Origin: an uncultured Bacteroidales bacterium
Lineage (GTDB): Bacteria > Bacteroidota > Bacteroidia > Bacteroidales > Muribaculaceae
Length of the DNA stretch: 64,000 nt
NCBI GenBank assembly: GCA_900542185.1
Contig: UQMZ01000012.1
Location: 17,065 to 81,064 of the forward strand
Direction of reading: 5' to 3'
The notes beneath the pieces were generated by a model. It was not told where the DNA came from. It did no database searches and saw only the letters and a program-made list of their open reading frames with translations. Shown here piece after piece: positions 1 through 8,534 of this stretch. The first letter of the stretch is position 1. Each line of letters opens with the position of its first letter. A program made the position numbers and the translations under genes.

Positions 1-408
1 TCGGTTCTTGAAAAACTGATACGCACGCCACGGGATTTAGGTGACATAACCGAATACGACGTACTAATAGATGGCAGCGACAATCCGCACACCAAGCTGC
101 TGACCGACCGTCTGGGCGTGGATTCGGGTGTGCCGTGTGTAATAGCGGGTGTGCGCGGATTCGAATGCCAGATCATGACGTGCGTGCAGGAATCAGTGCG
201 GTATGCCGACGTGTTCGGCGAGGATGCCGCCTGCAGCGGCTTTACGCCTTGCAGCATCGGCGGCGTGATCGGTCCGGCAGCCGGCGTGGCGGCAAGCCTG
301 CAGTGCGCAGAAGCGGTGAAGCTGATTGCAGGCATCGGAACGCCCCTGACCGACAGACTGCTGACCATGAACCTGCTCGACATGACAGTGAATGTATTAA
401 GTATTTAA
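1..408 (+). CDS. ThiF/MoeB/HesA-family adenylyltransferase-like protein, C-terminal part
   Basis: The reading frame is open from base 1, so the start lies outside the window; about 135 residues are visible. The visible part resembles the C-terminal half of E1-like enzymes (ThiF, MoeB, HesA) that adenylate the C terminus of a ubiquitin-like sulfur carrier. An IDGSDN segment corresponds to the family's D(C/G)TDN motif. A TPCSIGGVIGP stretch matches the cysteine-containing loop before GVLGP, and a helix SLQCAEAVKLIAGIG matches SLQALEAIKLLLGIG. The two CxxC pairs that bind zinc in MoeB and ThiF are not seen, so this may be a zinc-free subclass, such as the TcdA-like or stand-alone HesA-like proteins found in anaerobes. 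The next gene starts 12 bases downstream on the same strand. The exact substrate cannot be told. Confidence 0.75.
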   Translation, partial: SVLEKLIRTPRDLGDITEYDVLIDGSDNPHTKLLTDRLGVDSGVPCVIAGVRGFECQIMTCVQESVRYADVFGEDAACSGFTPCSIGGVIGPAAGVAASLQCAEAVKLIAGIGTPLTDRLLTMNLLDMTVNVLSI

Positions 409-419
409 ATCACAGAAAG

Positions 420-1181
420 GTGAACGAAATAATAAGCATATCGCATTACTCGGAGAAATCCGCAAGAGTAAAGATTGCGAACCGTGTGGTTGCATCCAAG
501 GTGCAGCCAGGTCAGTTTGTGATAATCAAATTTTCAGAAACCGGCCAGCGCATCCCATTCCCGGTAGTGGAATGCGACGGAGAGACCGGAGAGCTTGACA
601 TCATCATACACCGTGCCGACGGGTTGGACGAGATACTGGGCCTGATACAGGAGGGCGGCGTGTTGCCCGACCTGCTGGGCCCGCTCGGAATGCCGGCGGT
701 GATAGACGAGAACAAGGCGATGCTGTTCATCGGCGACGGCGCCGGATTCGTGCCGTTGCTGCCGTTGATACACGAGGCCCGCAGGAAAGGGTGTCAGGTG
801 CATGCCATCGTGTCGGAGCAGTCGTCGCAGACCAAATGTCTACTCGGCGACATCAACAGCGCCTGCAACGACCTGACGGTGGCCAGCGAGGACACGGTGC
901 CTGAGATAGTCAGGAAGTGGATAGAGATGTATAAGCCCGACAAGATGGTGTTCTCAGGCCCCACGATGCTGATGAAGAATCTTACGGCAATTGCCCGTGA
1001 GCATAATATCCCTGCCGACTGCGTGCTGAACATGCTGATGATAGACGGCATAGGGATCTGCGGAGTGTGCCGTGTCATGATAGGAGGGGTGCAGAAGCAG
1101 ACCTGCATAGACGGTCCTGTCTTCAACGCATGGGATGTGGATTTTGATTATATATTGAACCGTCAAAGATCATTCGTATGA
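420..1181 (+). CDS. NfnA-like FAD/NAD and [2Fe-2S] subunit (sulfide/dihydroorotate dehydrogenase-like)
   Basis: A protein of 253 residues if it starts at the GTG at 420, the only credible start after the preceding stop. An open frame extends upstream but overlaps the ThiF-like gene. It belongs to the ferredoxin-NADP reductase superfamily: an N-terminal FAD-binding barrel, an NAD-binding half with GDGAGFVPLLPL, and a C-terminal [2Fe-2S] site. The cluster site shows D-G-I-G-I-C-G-V-C followed by TCIDGP, so the Asp plus three Cys ligand set known from NfnA is intact. It overlaps the next gene by four bases (ATGA). In anaerobes this pair forms NfnAB, a cytoplasmic flavin-based bifurcating NADH-dependent ferredoxin:NADP oxidoreductase. 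Genome annotation often calls it dihydroorotate dehydrogenase electron transfer subunit, but no PyrD partner is here. Confidence 0.85.
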   Translation: MNEIISISHYSEKSARVKIANRVVASKVQPGQFVIIKFSETGQRIPFPVVECDGETGELDIIIHRADGLDEILGLIQEGGVLPDLLGPLGMPAVIDENKAMLFIGDGAGFVPLLPLIHEARRKGCQVHAIVSEQSSQTKCLLGDINSACNDLTVASEDTVPEIVRKWIEMYKPDKMVFSGPTMLMKNLTAIAREHNIPADCVLNMLMIDGIGICGVCRVMIGGVQKQTCIDGPVFNAWDVDFDYILNRQRSFV

Positions 1182-2686
1182 ATTCGGATATAGAGGAGAT
1201 ATTTGACCGCGGCCGCGACGAGCAGTGGCGCGTGGAGCTGCGCCAGACCATGACGCCGAAACAGCGCACGGCCATACCGCGCGTGAAGATGCCGGAACTG
1301 GATCCGACATTCCGTATCAGCAACAACCGCGAAGTGGGCGAGGGACTGAGCGTGGAGCAGGCCGTGCTGGAGGCTACGCGCTGTCTGGACTGTGCCAATC
1401 CCGGATGCGTCAAGGGATGCCCGGTGCACAATGACATTCCCGGTTTCATCAAGAACTTAGAGCGGCGTAATTTCCGCGAGGCCATCAACGTGCTGCACCG
1501 CACCACGGTGCTTCCCGCCGTTTGCGGCCGTGTGTGCCCGCAGGAGAAACAGTGTGAAGGCCACTGTACATATCTGAAAATGGGTAAGAAAGCCGTTTCC
1601 ATCGGCGCGTTGGAGCGCTTCACGGCCGATATAAACAGAACGTTCGACCGCTTCATACCGCAGCCAACTTCCACGGACGACGTCAAGAAGCGTCCCACGT
1701 ATCCAATCAAGGTGGCTGTGGTAGGTTCCGGTCCTTCGGGCCTGGCTTTCGCCGGCGACATGGCCCGCAGAGGTTATAAGGTTACGGTGTTTGAAGCGTT
1801 GAGCCAATTCGGAGGCGTGCTTAAATACGGCATACCGGAGTTCTGCCTTCCCAATAAGATTGTAGACCGCGAGATCCAGAAACTGCGTGACATGGGCGTG
1901 GAATTCATAAAGGATTGCTTCATCGGCCGCACGTTAAGCTACGAGGATCTTCACAAGTTGGGTTATAAGGGTCTATATCTGGCCACGGGTGCCGGCAAGC
2001 CCCGGTTCATGGGTATCAAAGGAGAGAACATACCCGGTGTGATGACCGCCAACGAGTATCTGATTCGCCTCAACCTGCTTGGCAACGCCATGTTCGGCAA
2101 GAATTCCGTGGCCGTAAACGGCAAGCGCGTGGCCGTGATAGGAGGCGGTAACACAGCGATAGATGCTGTGCGCTTCGCTGTGCGCAACGGTGCCGAGGAG
2201 GCCATGATAGTCTATCGCCGCAGCATGGAGGAGATTCCGGCGCGCGAGGAGGAGATTCGCCACGCCAAGGAGGAGGGCATCAAATTCTTTACCCTGCACA
2301 ATCCCGTGGAATACATAGCCGACGAAAACGGCCGTCTGTGCAAGATGCTGCTGCAACGCATGGAGCTTGGTGAGCCTGACGAATCGGGACGTCGCTCGCC
2401 GGTGCCGGTGGAAGGCGACATCGTCGAGATCCCCGTGGACATTGTTGTGGTCAGTGTGGGCTACCTGCCTAATCCTCCGGCATCGATACCCAATATGATA
2501 ACCCGCAAGGGGGGCCAGATCGAGGTGGACGACGAGACGCTGAAGTCATCGTCCAACGGCGTGTATGCCGGTGGTGACATCGTACGCGGTCCGGCCACAG
2601 TGATTTTGGCGATGGGCGACGGCAGAAAAGCCGCAGCCTCAATGGCCGCGGCTTTCGAGGAGGCTATGGACAAAATCAAGCTGTAA
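1178..2686 (+). CDS. NfnB-like / glutamate synthase small subunit-like NADPH oxidoreductase
   Basis: 502 residues, the usual length for GltD/NfnB. The N-terminal domain has two cysteine sets for [4Fe-4S] clusters (Cys 69, 72, 77, 81 and Cys 116, 120, 126, 130). An FAD-binding Rossmann motif GSGPSG lies near residue 183, an NADPH-binding GGGNTA near residue 325, and the closing GGD motif of the family near residue 465. There is no glutamate synthase large subunit next to it. The gene overlaps the NfnA-like gene by ATGA, so translation is probably coupled. The likely role is electron bifurcation between NADPH, NADH and ferredoxin rather than ammonia assimilation; that is inferred from the partner gene. 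The gene ends 22 bases before the convergent mechanosensitive channel gene. Confidence 0.88.
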   Translation: MNSDIEEIFDRGRDEQWRVELRQTMTPKQRTAIPRVKMPELDPTFRISNNREVGEGLSVEQAVLEATRCLDCANPGCVKGCPVHNDIPGFIKNLERRNFREAINVLHRTTVLPAVCGRVCPQEKQCEGHCTYLKMGKKAVSIGALERFTADINRTFDRFIPQPTSTDDVKKRPTYPIKVAVVGSGPSGLAFAGDMARRGYKVTVFEALSQFGGVLKYGIPEFCLPNKIVDREIQKLRDMGVEFIKDCFIGRTLSYEDLHKLGYKGLYLATGAGKPRFMGIKGENIPGVMTANEYLIRLNLLGNAMFGKNSVAVNGKRVAVIGGGNTAIDAVRFAVRNGAEEAMIVYRRSMEEIPAREEEIRHAKEEGIKFFTLHNPVEYIADENGRLCKMLLQRMELGEPDESGRRSPVPVEGDIVEIPVDIVVVSVGYLPNPPASIPNMITRKGGQIEVDDETLKSSSNGVYAGGDIVRGPATVILAMGDGRKAAASMAAAFEEAMDKIKL

Positions 2687-2708
2687 GCCTCCGTGATTCG
2701 TTGGAGTT

Positions 2709-3716
2709 TCAGACATTGTGATCCAGATGCACGTCCATCTGCGGGAACGGGAAACTGAAGCCTTTCTCGGGAAGTTCCTTATAAATCCGCTCGTTGATGT
2801 CGAAATAGAGCGGCCAATAGTTGGAAGCATGAGTCCACGCACGGACTACGAAATTGATTGAGCTGTCCGCCATTTCGTTCAGACCGACGAATGGCGGACG
2901 CTCTACTTTATTCTGTACGCTCACTACGCGCTTGTCTATCAGGTTCTGCTGCTTGTACAGCTCGTCGTCCTCTATGTATTTCTTCACCACGCGCGGGTCG
3001 GCTTGAACTATCTCCATCAGTGCCTCCTTGGCCTTGTCCAGATCTGTGCCGTAAGCCAGACATACGGTCCAGTCCACGCGACGGTACGATTCGAGCGAGT
3101 AATTGTTGATCGAGCCGGTGGATAGGGCGCCGTTCGGCAGGATTATGGCCTTGTTGTCAACGGTGTTGATGACGGTGTTGAACAGCTGGATGGACTTGAC
3201 GGTACCGGTGTATCCGTTTACCTCGATGAAGTCTCCTACCTTATAGGGTTTGAGCAGCAGAATCAGGACTCCGCCGGCAAAGTTCTGGAGCGTGCCGCTC
3301 AGCGCCATACCGATGGCGACGCCGGCCGAGGCAAAGATGGCCAGGAAACTGCTGGTCTCCAGCCCCAGGATGCCGATGATGCTTATGACCAATATGAAGT
3401 ACAGCACCATCCTGATGAGTGACAGCACGAATGTTGTCAGCGACTGGTCTATATGGCGGTGTGTCATGATGTTGTACACCACCTTGTATAGCTTGCGGAT
3501 AATGTAGCGTCCGACGTAGAACACCAGAATGGCTAACAGTACTTTCAGACCGAAAGAAATCAGTCCGTTCACCATTTTCTGTATCAGTTCGTCTAAGCTG
3601 AGGCCTTCCAGTCCTTTCCAGAACGATTGCTCTGATACTTCGGGCACCGGTATCTGCGGCGTGGGAATCTGGTCGGCCTGTGCCGACAGAAAACTTAATA
3701 TGCTTGCTAAGTTCAT
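2709..3716 (-). CDS. MscS-family small-conductance mechanosensitive ion channel
   Basis: 335 residues from the ATG at 3716; two codons upstream there is only a TTG. Hydrophobic segments at about residues 50-75, 90-115 and 120-145 are followed by the pore-helix pattern of MscS, rich in Gly and Ala (ASAGVAIGMALSGTLQNFAGG). Then comes the beta domain with KPYKVGDFIEVNGYTGTVKSIQLF, the most conserved part of the family. The C-terminal cytoplasmic alpha/beta domain is complete. It should form a homoheptameric inner-membrane channel that releases solutes on hypo-osmotic shock. It is convergent with the NfnB-like gene. The rlmD gene lies upstream on the same strand, separated by about 70 bases that contain a tandem repeat. 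Confidence 0.9.
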   Translation of the reverse strand: MNLASILSFLSAQADQIPTPQIPVPEVSEQSFWKGLEGLSLDELIQKMVNGLISFGLKVLLAILVFYVGRYIIRKLYKVVYNIMTHRHIDQSLTTFVLSLIRMVLYFILVISIIGILGLETSSFLAIFASAGVAIGMALSGTLQNFAGGVLILLLKPYKVGDFIEVNGYTGTVKSIQLFNTVINTVDNKAIILPNGALSTGSINNYSLESYRRVDWTVCLAYGTDLDKAKEALMEIVQADPRVVKKYIEDDELYKQQNLIDKRVVSVQNKVERPPFVGLNEMADSSINFVVRAWTHASNYWPLYFDINERIYKELPEKGFSFPFPQMDVHLDHNV

Positions 3717-3750
3717 ATTCAATTCAACGGGGTTTATGTGTGTTTAATTA

Positions 3751-3790
3751 TCGTGATTAATTCTGATTTATCGTGATTAATCCTGATTTA
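3751..3790. repeat. Tandem 20-bp direct repeat (two units)
   Basis: Two adjacent 20-base units at 3751-3770 and 3771-3790 differ at a single base (TTCTG versus TCCTG in the middle). They sit between the stop of rlmD and the start of the MscS gene, both on the minus strand, and the last unit just overlaps the rlmD stop codon. It may be simple slippage duplication; no palindrome or promoter element is evident inside the unit. Confidence 0.8.
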
Positions 3791-5245
3791 AAAATCTCGG
3801 AGTTGCAGACGCACCACGTTCTCCACATGATGCGTGTGGGGGAACATGTCGACGGGCTGTATGTCGGTTACCTTGTAGTCGTGGTCCAGCAACGCGAGGT
3901 CGCGGGCCTGAGTGGCCGGATTACAGCTGACATAGACCAGTACCGATGGCTTGGCACGCAGTATCACGTCAACAACATCCTGATGCATTCCGGCGCGTGG
4001 CGGGTCGATGATCATGATGTCGGGACGACCGTGAGCGGCGATGAAATCATCGGTCAGGATGTCCTTCATGTCACCGGCGAAAAACTCGGTGTTGTCCAGT
4101 CCGTTCACTTCGGCATTGACGCGGGCGTCGGCCACGGCGGCCTCCACATATTCGATTCCGATAACCTTGCGGGCCTGACGCGCCACGAAGTTGGCTATGG
4201 TGCCTGTGCCGGTGTACAGGTCATAGACCAACGGTTTTTCAGCTCCGGTAGTCTCCCTGTCGAGGCCTGCGAAACGGCGTGCCACCTTATATAGTTCGTA
4301 TGCCTGGAGTGAGTTTGTCTGATAGAAAGACTTGGCGTTGACGCGGAATTTCAGACCCTCCATTTCCTCGAGGATGTAGTCACGTCCGTTCCAGACAACC
4401 ACTTCCTGGTCGGCGATGGTGTCGTTCACCTTAAGGTTGACCACATACAGCAACGATGTTACGTCGGGGAAACGTTGCTGAAGCGAAGTCATTACTTCGG
4501 CTATTTTTTCAGGATTGTCCTCGCCGAAAGTTACGACTATCATCTTCTCACCGGTCGAGGCGGTGCGTATCATCAGCGTGCGCAACAGTCCGTGATTCTC
4601 GCGGATGTTGTAGAAGCTCCAGCCTTGTTTTCCGGCTTCGTCATAGATGAAATTGCGTACTTCGTTGCCGAAATCCTCCTGCAGGTGGCAGGCGTCTATG
4701 TGCAGCACTTTGTCGAATGCGCCGGGTATATGGAAGCCCAATGCATCGGGACGGTCGGTAAATTCCCGGCCAGACTTTATGTCCTCCCAGCTGCGCCATT
4801 TCTTGGAGCTGAAGGTATATTCCATCTTGTTGCGGTAGCACCAGATGTTTTCCGAGCCGAGGATGGGAGATATAGGGGGAATTTCTACTTTAGCGATTCG
4901 GAGAAGGCAGTCCTCCACCTGTTGCTGCTTCCAGCGCAACTGCTCGGTGTAGGGGAGATGCTGCCATTTGCAGCCGCCGCACAGTCCGAAATGCGCGCAC
5001 TTCGGTGTGACGCGTGATTCCGATGGACGTATCAAGTTTGCGATATGTCCTTCTGCATAACTGTGTTTCTTTCGGTCTATCTGTATGTCGGCTATGTCGC
5101 CCGGCGCACCGTAGGGTATGAACACCACGATGTTGCCCTCGTCCTCGGGACGCCATTTCACCTTGGCGACGGACTTCCCTTCGGCGGCGATGCCTGTTAT
5201 CTCGATGCCCTCCAGCAGTGGCAGCGGTTTCTTCTTTCTTCCCAT
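3788..5245 (-). CDS. rlmD: 23S rRNA (uracil-5-)-methyltransferase, RlmD/TrmA family
   Basis: 485 residues. An N-terminal TRAM domain (about residues 10-70) is followed by Cys 83, 89 and 92 (CAHFGLCGGC), three of the four [4Fe-4S] ligands of RlmD; a fourth Cys lies later in the protein. The C-terminal SAM-binding domain has YDLYTGTGTIANF, then DPPRAGMH, and the catalytic SCNPATQARDL. The enzyme makes 5-methyluridine in 23S rRNA or, in related paralogues, in tRNA; family members are hard to tell apart by eye. A minus-strand promoter element TAATTTTG reads at 5293-5286, about 40 bases upstream of the ATG. The gene is divergent from the queuosine-precursor transporter. Confidence 0.9.
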   Translation of the reverse strand: MGRKKKPLPLLEGIEITGIAAEGKSVAKVKWRPEDEGNIVVFIPYGAPGDIADIQIDRKKHSYAEGHIANLIRPSESRVTPKCAHFGLCGGCKWQHLPYTEQLRWKQQQVEDCLLRIAKVEIPPISPILGSENIWCYRNKMEYTFSSKKWRSWEDIKSGREFTDRPDALGFHIPGAFDKVLHIDACHLQEDFGNEVRNFIYDEAGKQGWSFYNIRENHGLLRTLMIRTASTGEKMIVVTFGEDNPEKIAEVMTSLQQRFPDVTSLLYVVNLKVNDTIADQEVVVWNGRDYILEEMEGLKFRVNAKSFYQTNSLQAYELYKVARRFAGLDRETTGAEKPLVYDLYTGTGTIANFVARQARKVIGIEYVEAAVADARVNAEVNGLDNTEFFAGDMKDILTDDFIAAHGRPDIMIIDPPRAGMHQDVVDVILRAKPSVLVYVSCNPATQARDLALLDHDYKVTDIQPVDMFPHTHHVENVVRLQLRDF

Positions 5246-5386
5246 AGTTTGATTTGCTGTTATCGCGGAATATGCAATTTATCTGCAAAATTACTATAAA
5301 ATTCCCAAATATAATAATCCCGCATCGGCTCTCGTTTAATTATTCGATAACCCCGAGTGCTTGCTACCTCGTTAAAAACAAGAAAC

Positions 5387-6085
5387 ATGACCGACAATCA
5401 ATCTACGCCCCGCAAAGGCAAACCCCAGTTTACCCTTCCCTTTCTCCTCCTGTCCGTAACTTTCTGCGTCTGTATCATCGTAGCCAATCTGATCGAGATC
5501 AAGACCATCGACGTGTCCGGCCTCACGCTGACCGCAGGCATGATAATTTTCCCGCTTAGTTACATCATCAACGATTGTCTGGTGGAGGTCTACGGCTTCC
5601 GCAAGGCGCGCATCGTCATCTGGCTCGGTTTCGCCATGAACCTGTTCGTGACGTTGGCGTTGCAGTTAGCCATAATATTGCCCGGCTCAGCAGACTGGAC
5701 GTCGCAGGAGGCGATGGAGGCCGTCTACGGCGGTGTGCCGCGCATATTGTTCGCCTCATTCGTTGCGTTCGTGACCGGATCGCTGGCTAACGCCTGGGTG
5801 ATGAGCCGCATGAAACTCGCCTCAGGCGGGAAACGGTTCTCGCTGCGTGCCATAGTCAGCACGATAGTGGGAGAGGGACTCGATTCCTTGATATTCTTCC
5901 CGATAGCCTTCGGCGGCGTGTTGCCATGGAGCGTCGTAATCGGTCTGATAGTGGCCCAGACTCTGCTGAAGACTGTCTACGAAATCCTTGTGCTTCCCGT
6001 CACCATCTACACCGTGCGCCGCCTCAAGCGCCTCGAATCCCTCGACACCTTCGACACCGACCTCCGCTTCACCCTGTTCAAGTAA
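5387..6085 (+). CDS. Queuosine precursor transporter (VUT/YhhQ family)
   Basis: 232 residues from the ATG at 5387; a GTG ten codons upstream is in frame but gives no better start. About six hydrophobic segments. The family signature is clear: an N-terminal membrane segment followed by the N-L-I-E-I-K-T stretch, then the polar NDCLVEVYGFRKAR loop characteristic of COG1738, and a late EGLDSLIFFPIAF segment. Members import preQ0 or preQ1, used to make the hypermodified tRNA base queuosine. No riboswitch was recognised in the roughly 140 bases upstream. It is convergent with the AAA+ ATPase gene, leaving about 30 bases between the stops. Confidence 0.9.
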   Translation: MTDNQSTPRKGKPQFTLPFLLLSVTFCVCIIVANLIEIKTIDVSGLTLTAGMIIFPLSYIINDCLVEVYGFRKARIVIWLGFAMNLFVTLALQLAIILPGSADWTSQEAMEAVYGGVPRILFASFVAFVTGSLANAWVMSRMKLASGGKRFSLRAIVSTIVGEGLDSLIFFPIAFGGVLPWSVVIGLIVAQTLLKTVYEILVLPVTIYTVRRLKRLESLDTFDTDLRFTLFK

Positions 6086-6117
6086 AAACGGTATCAAAGA
6101 TTTAGACATCGGTTTTG

Positions 6118-8028
6118 TCAGGCGACAAAACCGATGCGGGGACGTGTGGAGGCGAGGGAAAGCGACGGCACAGGGGCCGGGATGTCGGAGGCCTGGATTT
6201 CGGTCAGTGAGATGTCGTCGTCGAGGCCGCCGTTGATTACACGGACGGCCATAGTAGGGAGAATCTCGGTCTGGATCATGTTGATGACATGACGGGCGTT
6301 GCCGAAAGTCTTATCGCGTTGTGCGTAGTCGGTGTTGAGGCGTGCGGTTAATGCCAGGCGCGCATCATCGGAGAGTGTGTAATTGTTGCGTTTCAGGTAT
6401 TTTTCAGCAATTTCCATCAACTCCGATTCCGTGAAATCGTCAAATACGTAAATGTTGGAATCGGGAATGCGTGACTTGAAGCCGGGATTCATGTCGAACA
6501 TCCGTTTCATCTGGTCGGAATACCCGGCCAGCACTAACATCCAGTCGCGGTTTGAGTCGTCGGCCAAGGCCGTCAGAAGCGTCTCGATCACGAATTTGCC
6601 CGGATCGCGCGGGTCGCTGGGCTGATAAAGCTGATATGCCTCGTCTATGAACAGTATGCCGCCCTGGGCTTTCTCGATGGCCTCAATTGTTTTCTCCGCT
6701 TCGGAATTGTAGTTCTGTCCGAGTAGCGTAGCACGCTCACGCACCACCACATGGCCCTTGGACAGCATACCGGCTCGATGCAGCATCATGCCCATCATCT
6801 TGGCTACCGTGGTCTTGCCGGTTCCTGGTGAGCCGAGGAACATGGCGTGAAGTGGGGAAGTGGTAGAGGGAAGCCCTCGCTCCGAACGCATTTTGTTGAA
6901 GCGCACTACACGCTCGTAGACGGTGAGCTTCTCTTTCACTGACCGCAGACCGGTCAGATGGTCCAGTGTCGATGACAGTGACTCGTCGTGTTCCGGTTCA
7001 TTATCAGAATCCGTATAGGATTCATTCGTATCTGTGTCTGTCTCTGACTCTGACTCTGACTCTACTTTCTCCTTCTGGCCGGCGATGAAATCGTCAAGCA
7101 GCTTGTCGAAATCCATTGTCTCGGCCTGCGAGGAGTGTGATTCTGGGTGTCGGATGGCAATCCATCGGTCCATGACCGCGTTGGCCGAGTACTCGTCCAG
7201 AGGTTCGATGTCCGTACCGAACCATTTGCCGCTTTCGGTTTCCTCATCAGTGGCGAATACGAATCCGGCGATAGGATATTCCATGCACAGCAACTCGGCA
7301 TAGAACACACCGTTACGGTCGTAAGCAGTGGTGAATGGATATTCCACATACCAGATATTGTCCTTGAAATCGTCGCTGTTTGTGCAGCGCGGTTCGGCGA
7401 ACATGACCAGAGGCTGCTCCTCATCGGGCACGTAAAGCCGTAGCTCAAGTTCGGGCAATACCGACGGCAATCTATACCCAAGTTTCTGCTCGATGTTGAA
7501 TCGAACATAATACTTCTGTCCGTCATCGGTAGTTAGGGACTTATACAGTTTGTCTTCCCAAGCCGGCCGAACACCGCCATCGCAGACGCCATACCATTCC
7601 GCGGGATGCGGCAAAGGGTTGGCGTCAATCAGCCGGAATACGCGCTGGTCTATGGTATGCGAGGCAATAGGGTCGTCTATCACAAGTTTGAAGGTATGGC
7701 CCGGTATTATGCCGTCGGCGGGGAAGTGGGCGTAGTAATCCTTGAAGCATTCCTGTCTGCGCAGGATTATTTTGAGGGATTGGGAAGCTACCTTGCAGCG
7801 TGAGGTGACATCCACCAGGGTCAGCGTGACATTGCGGCGTACGCCGCTGTCGAAGCGTTCATTTGTGACGGCAATCTTGACAGCGATACCTGCCAGGGAA
7901 GGGTCAGCGATAAAATCGCTGCGGTCGTCGAAAGGAAACTGGTTGATGAGAACCAGATCGTCGACCTGGTCCTTATTGTAGGTGTAGAACTGAATCTGAC
8001 CTACATAAATCGGTGATTTTTTGTTCAT
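6118..8028 (-). CDS. AAA+ ATPase of CbbX/SpoVK type with a long N-terminal domain
   Basis: 636 residues. Residues 1-290 form a domain of unknown function, apparently beta-rich, without recognised motifs. Residues 322-350 are a strongly acidic low-complexity linker of Glu, Ser, Asp and Thr. The C-terminal AAA+ module has Walker A GSPGTGKT at 399-406, Walker B ILFIDEAY near 460, and a downstream arginine in NPGFKSRIP. It is closest to CbbX/CfxQ and SpoVK ATPases, hexameric remodelling enzymes. The substrate is unknown; the N-terminal domain presumably recognises it. No partner gene is adjacent: the upstream neighbour is a 500-base non-coding stretch followed by an integrase on the same strand. 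Confidence 0.85.
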   Translation of the reverse strand: MNKKSPIYVGQIQFYTYNKDQVDDLVLINQFPFDDRSDFIADPSLAGIAVKIAVTNERFDSGVRRNVTLTLVDVTSRCKVASQSLKIILRRQECFKDYYAHFPADGIIPGHTFKLVIDDPIASHTIDQRVFRLIDANPLPHPAEWYGVCDGGVRPAWEDKLYKSLTTDDGQKYYVRFNIEQKLGYRLPSVLPELELRLYVPDEEQPLVMFAEPRCTNSDDFKDNIWYVEYPFTTAYDRNGVFYAELLCMEYPIAGFVFATDEETESGKWFGTDIEPLDEYSANAVMDRWIAIRHPESHSSQAETMDFDKLLDDFIAGQKEKVESESESETDTDTNESYTDSDNEPEHDESLSSTLDHLTGLRSVKEKLTVYERVVRFNKMRSERGLPSTTSPLHAMFLGSPGTGKTTVAKMMGMMLHRAGMLSKGHVVVRERATLLGQNYNSEAEKTIEAIEKAQGGILFIDEAYQLYQPSDPRDPGKFVIETLLTALADDSNRDWMLVLAGYSDQMKRMFDMNPGFKSRIPDSNIYVFDDFTESELMEIAEKYLKRNNYTLSDDARLALTARLNTDYAQRDKTFGNARHVINMIQTEILPTMAVRVINGGLDDDISLTEIQASDIPAPVPSLSLASTRPRIGFVA

Positions 8029-8534
8029 ACAGTTTTTATTAGTTTAGATAGTTAAAAAGTTGATAAAGTTAAGAGAATACCAATACTTGCGAAAGACTGA
8101 CTATTATCTTAACTTTTTAAACTACAATACTTTCACCACTATTTCGCAAGGAAATCCTTGCGAAAATACCGGAGGCCTTCCTCCGGAGCCGTTCCCAATA
8201 CGTCATGGTGCTATCTGTCCCGATGGCCTGAGGATACGTATGGACGCACCACGGGCTGTCAGGGCATTTCTGCGGTTGGAAAACGTTGGGTGAATTTCAC
8301 TATGCGCACCACATCTCCGCGTCGCCGGGAGGGGCGACACCGCCGAACTTGCTGTTGTCGAGATGTAGTTGCTTCATAGCTGTAGATGAAGTTTTAAAAC
8401 TGTATGAATGGCAGTGTCAGGCTGCCTGTGCGAGTCGCGCCACAATGGCAGAGACCCATCGTGGCGCAAAATTAATAAAAAAATCGGTTACTTCAAATAA
8501 AATTATTATAATACTTGCTGATTATAAACATTGA
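8029..8534. other. Gene-free 0.5-kb segment with five inverted repeats
   Basis: No convincing gene is seen between the AAA+ ATPase and the integrase. The segment holds AT-rich inverted repeats at 8050-8061/8111-8123 and 8065-8074/8107-8116. A perfect 10-bp hairpin lies at 8142-8151/8156-8165 (TTTCGCAAGG with its complement) and a 7-bp GC-rich hairpin at 8169-8175/8180-8186. A 12-bp palindrome with one mismatch lies at 8437-8448/8456-8467 (GCGCCACAATGG against CCATCGTGGCGC). A further TTGCGAAAG copy near 8090 echoes the 10-bp hairpin. Short open frames here lack coding character. It could be a remnant mobile element or a set of integrase-related sites. Confidence 0.6.

Noticed and set aside
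135..419. Long in-frame extension upstream of the NfnA-like gene, giving 348 residues
   Set aside because: It overlaps the ThiF-like gene in another frame, has Arg-rich non-coding character, and the family's N terminus matches the GTG start at 420.
5250..5386. preQ1 riboswitch before the queuosine-precursor transporter
   Set aside because: No H-type pseudoknot with an A-rich tail was recognised by eye in this short AT-rich gap; a covariance search would be needed to exclude it.
8060..8534. Short open frames on the plus strand between the ATPase and the integrase
   Set aside because: They overlap palindromes, change composition abruptly, have no recognisable domain and no upstream promoter; treated as chance frames.
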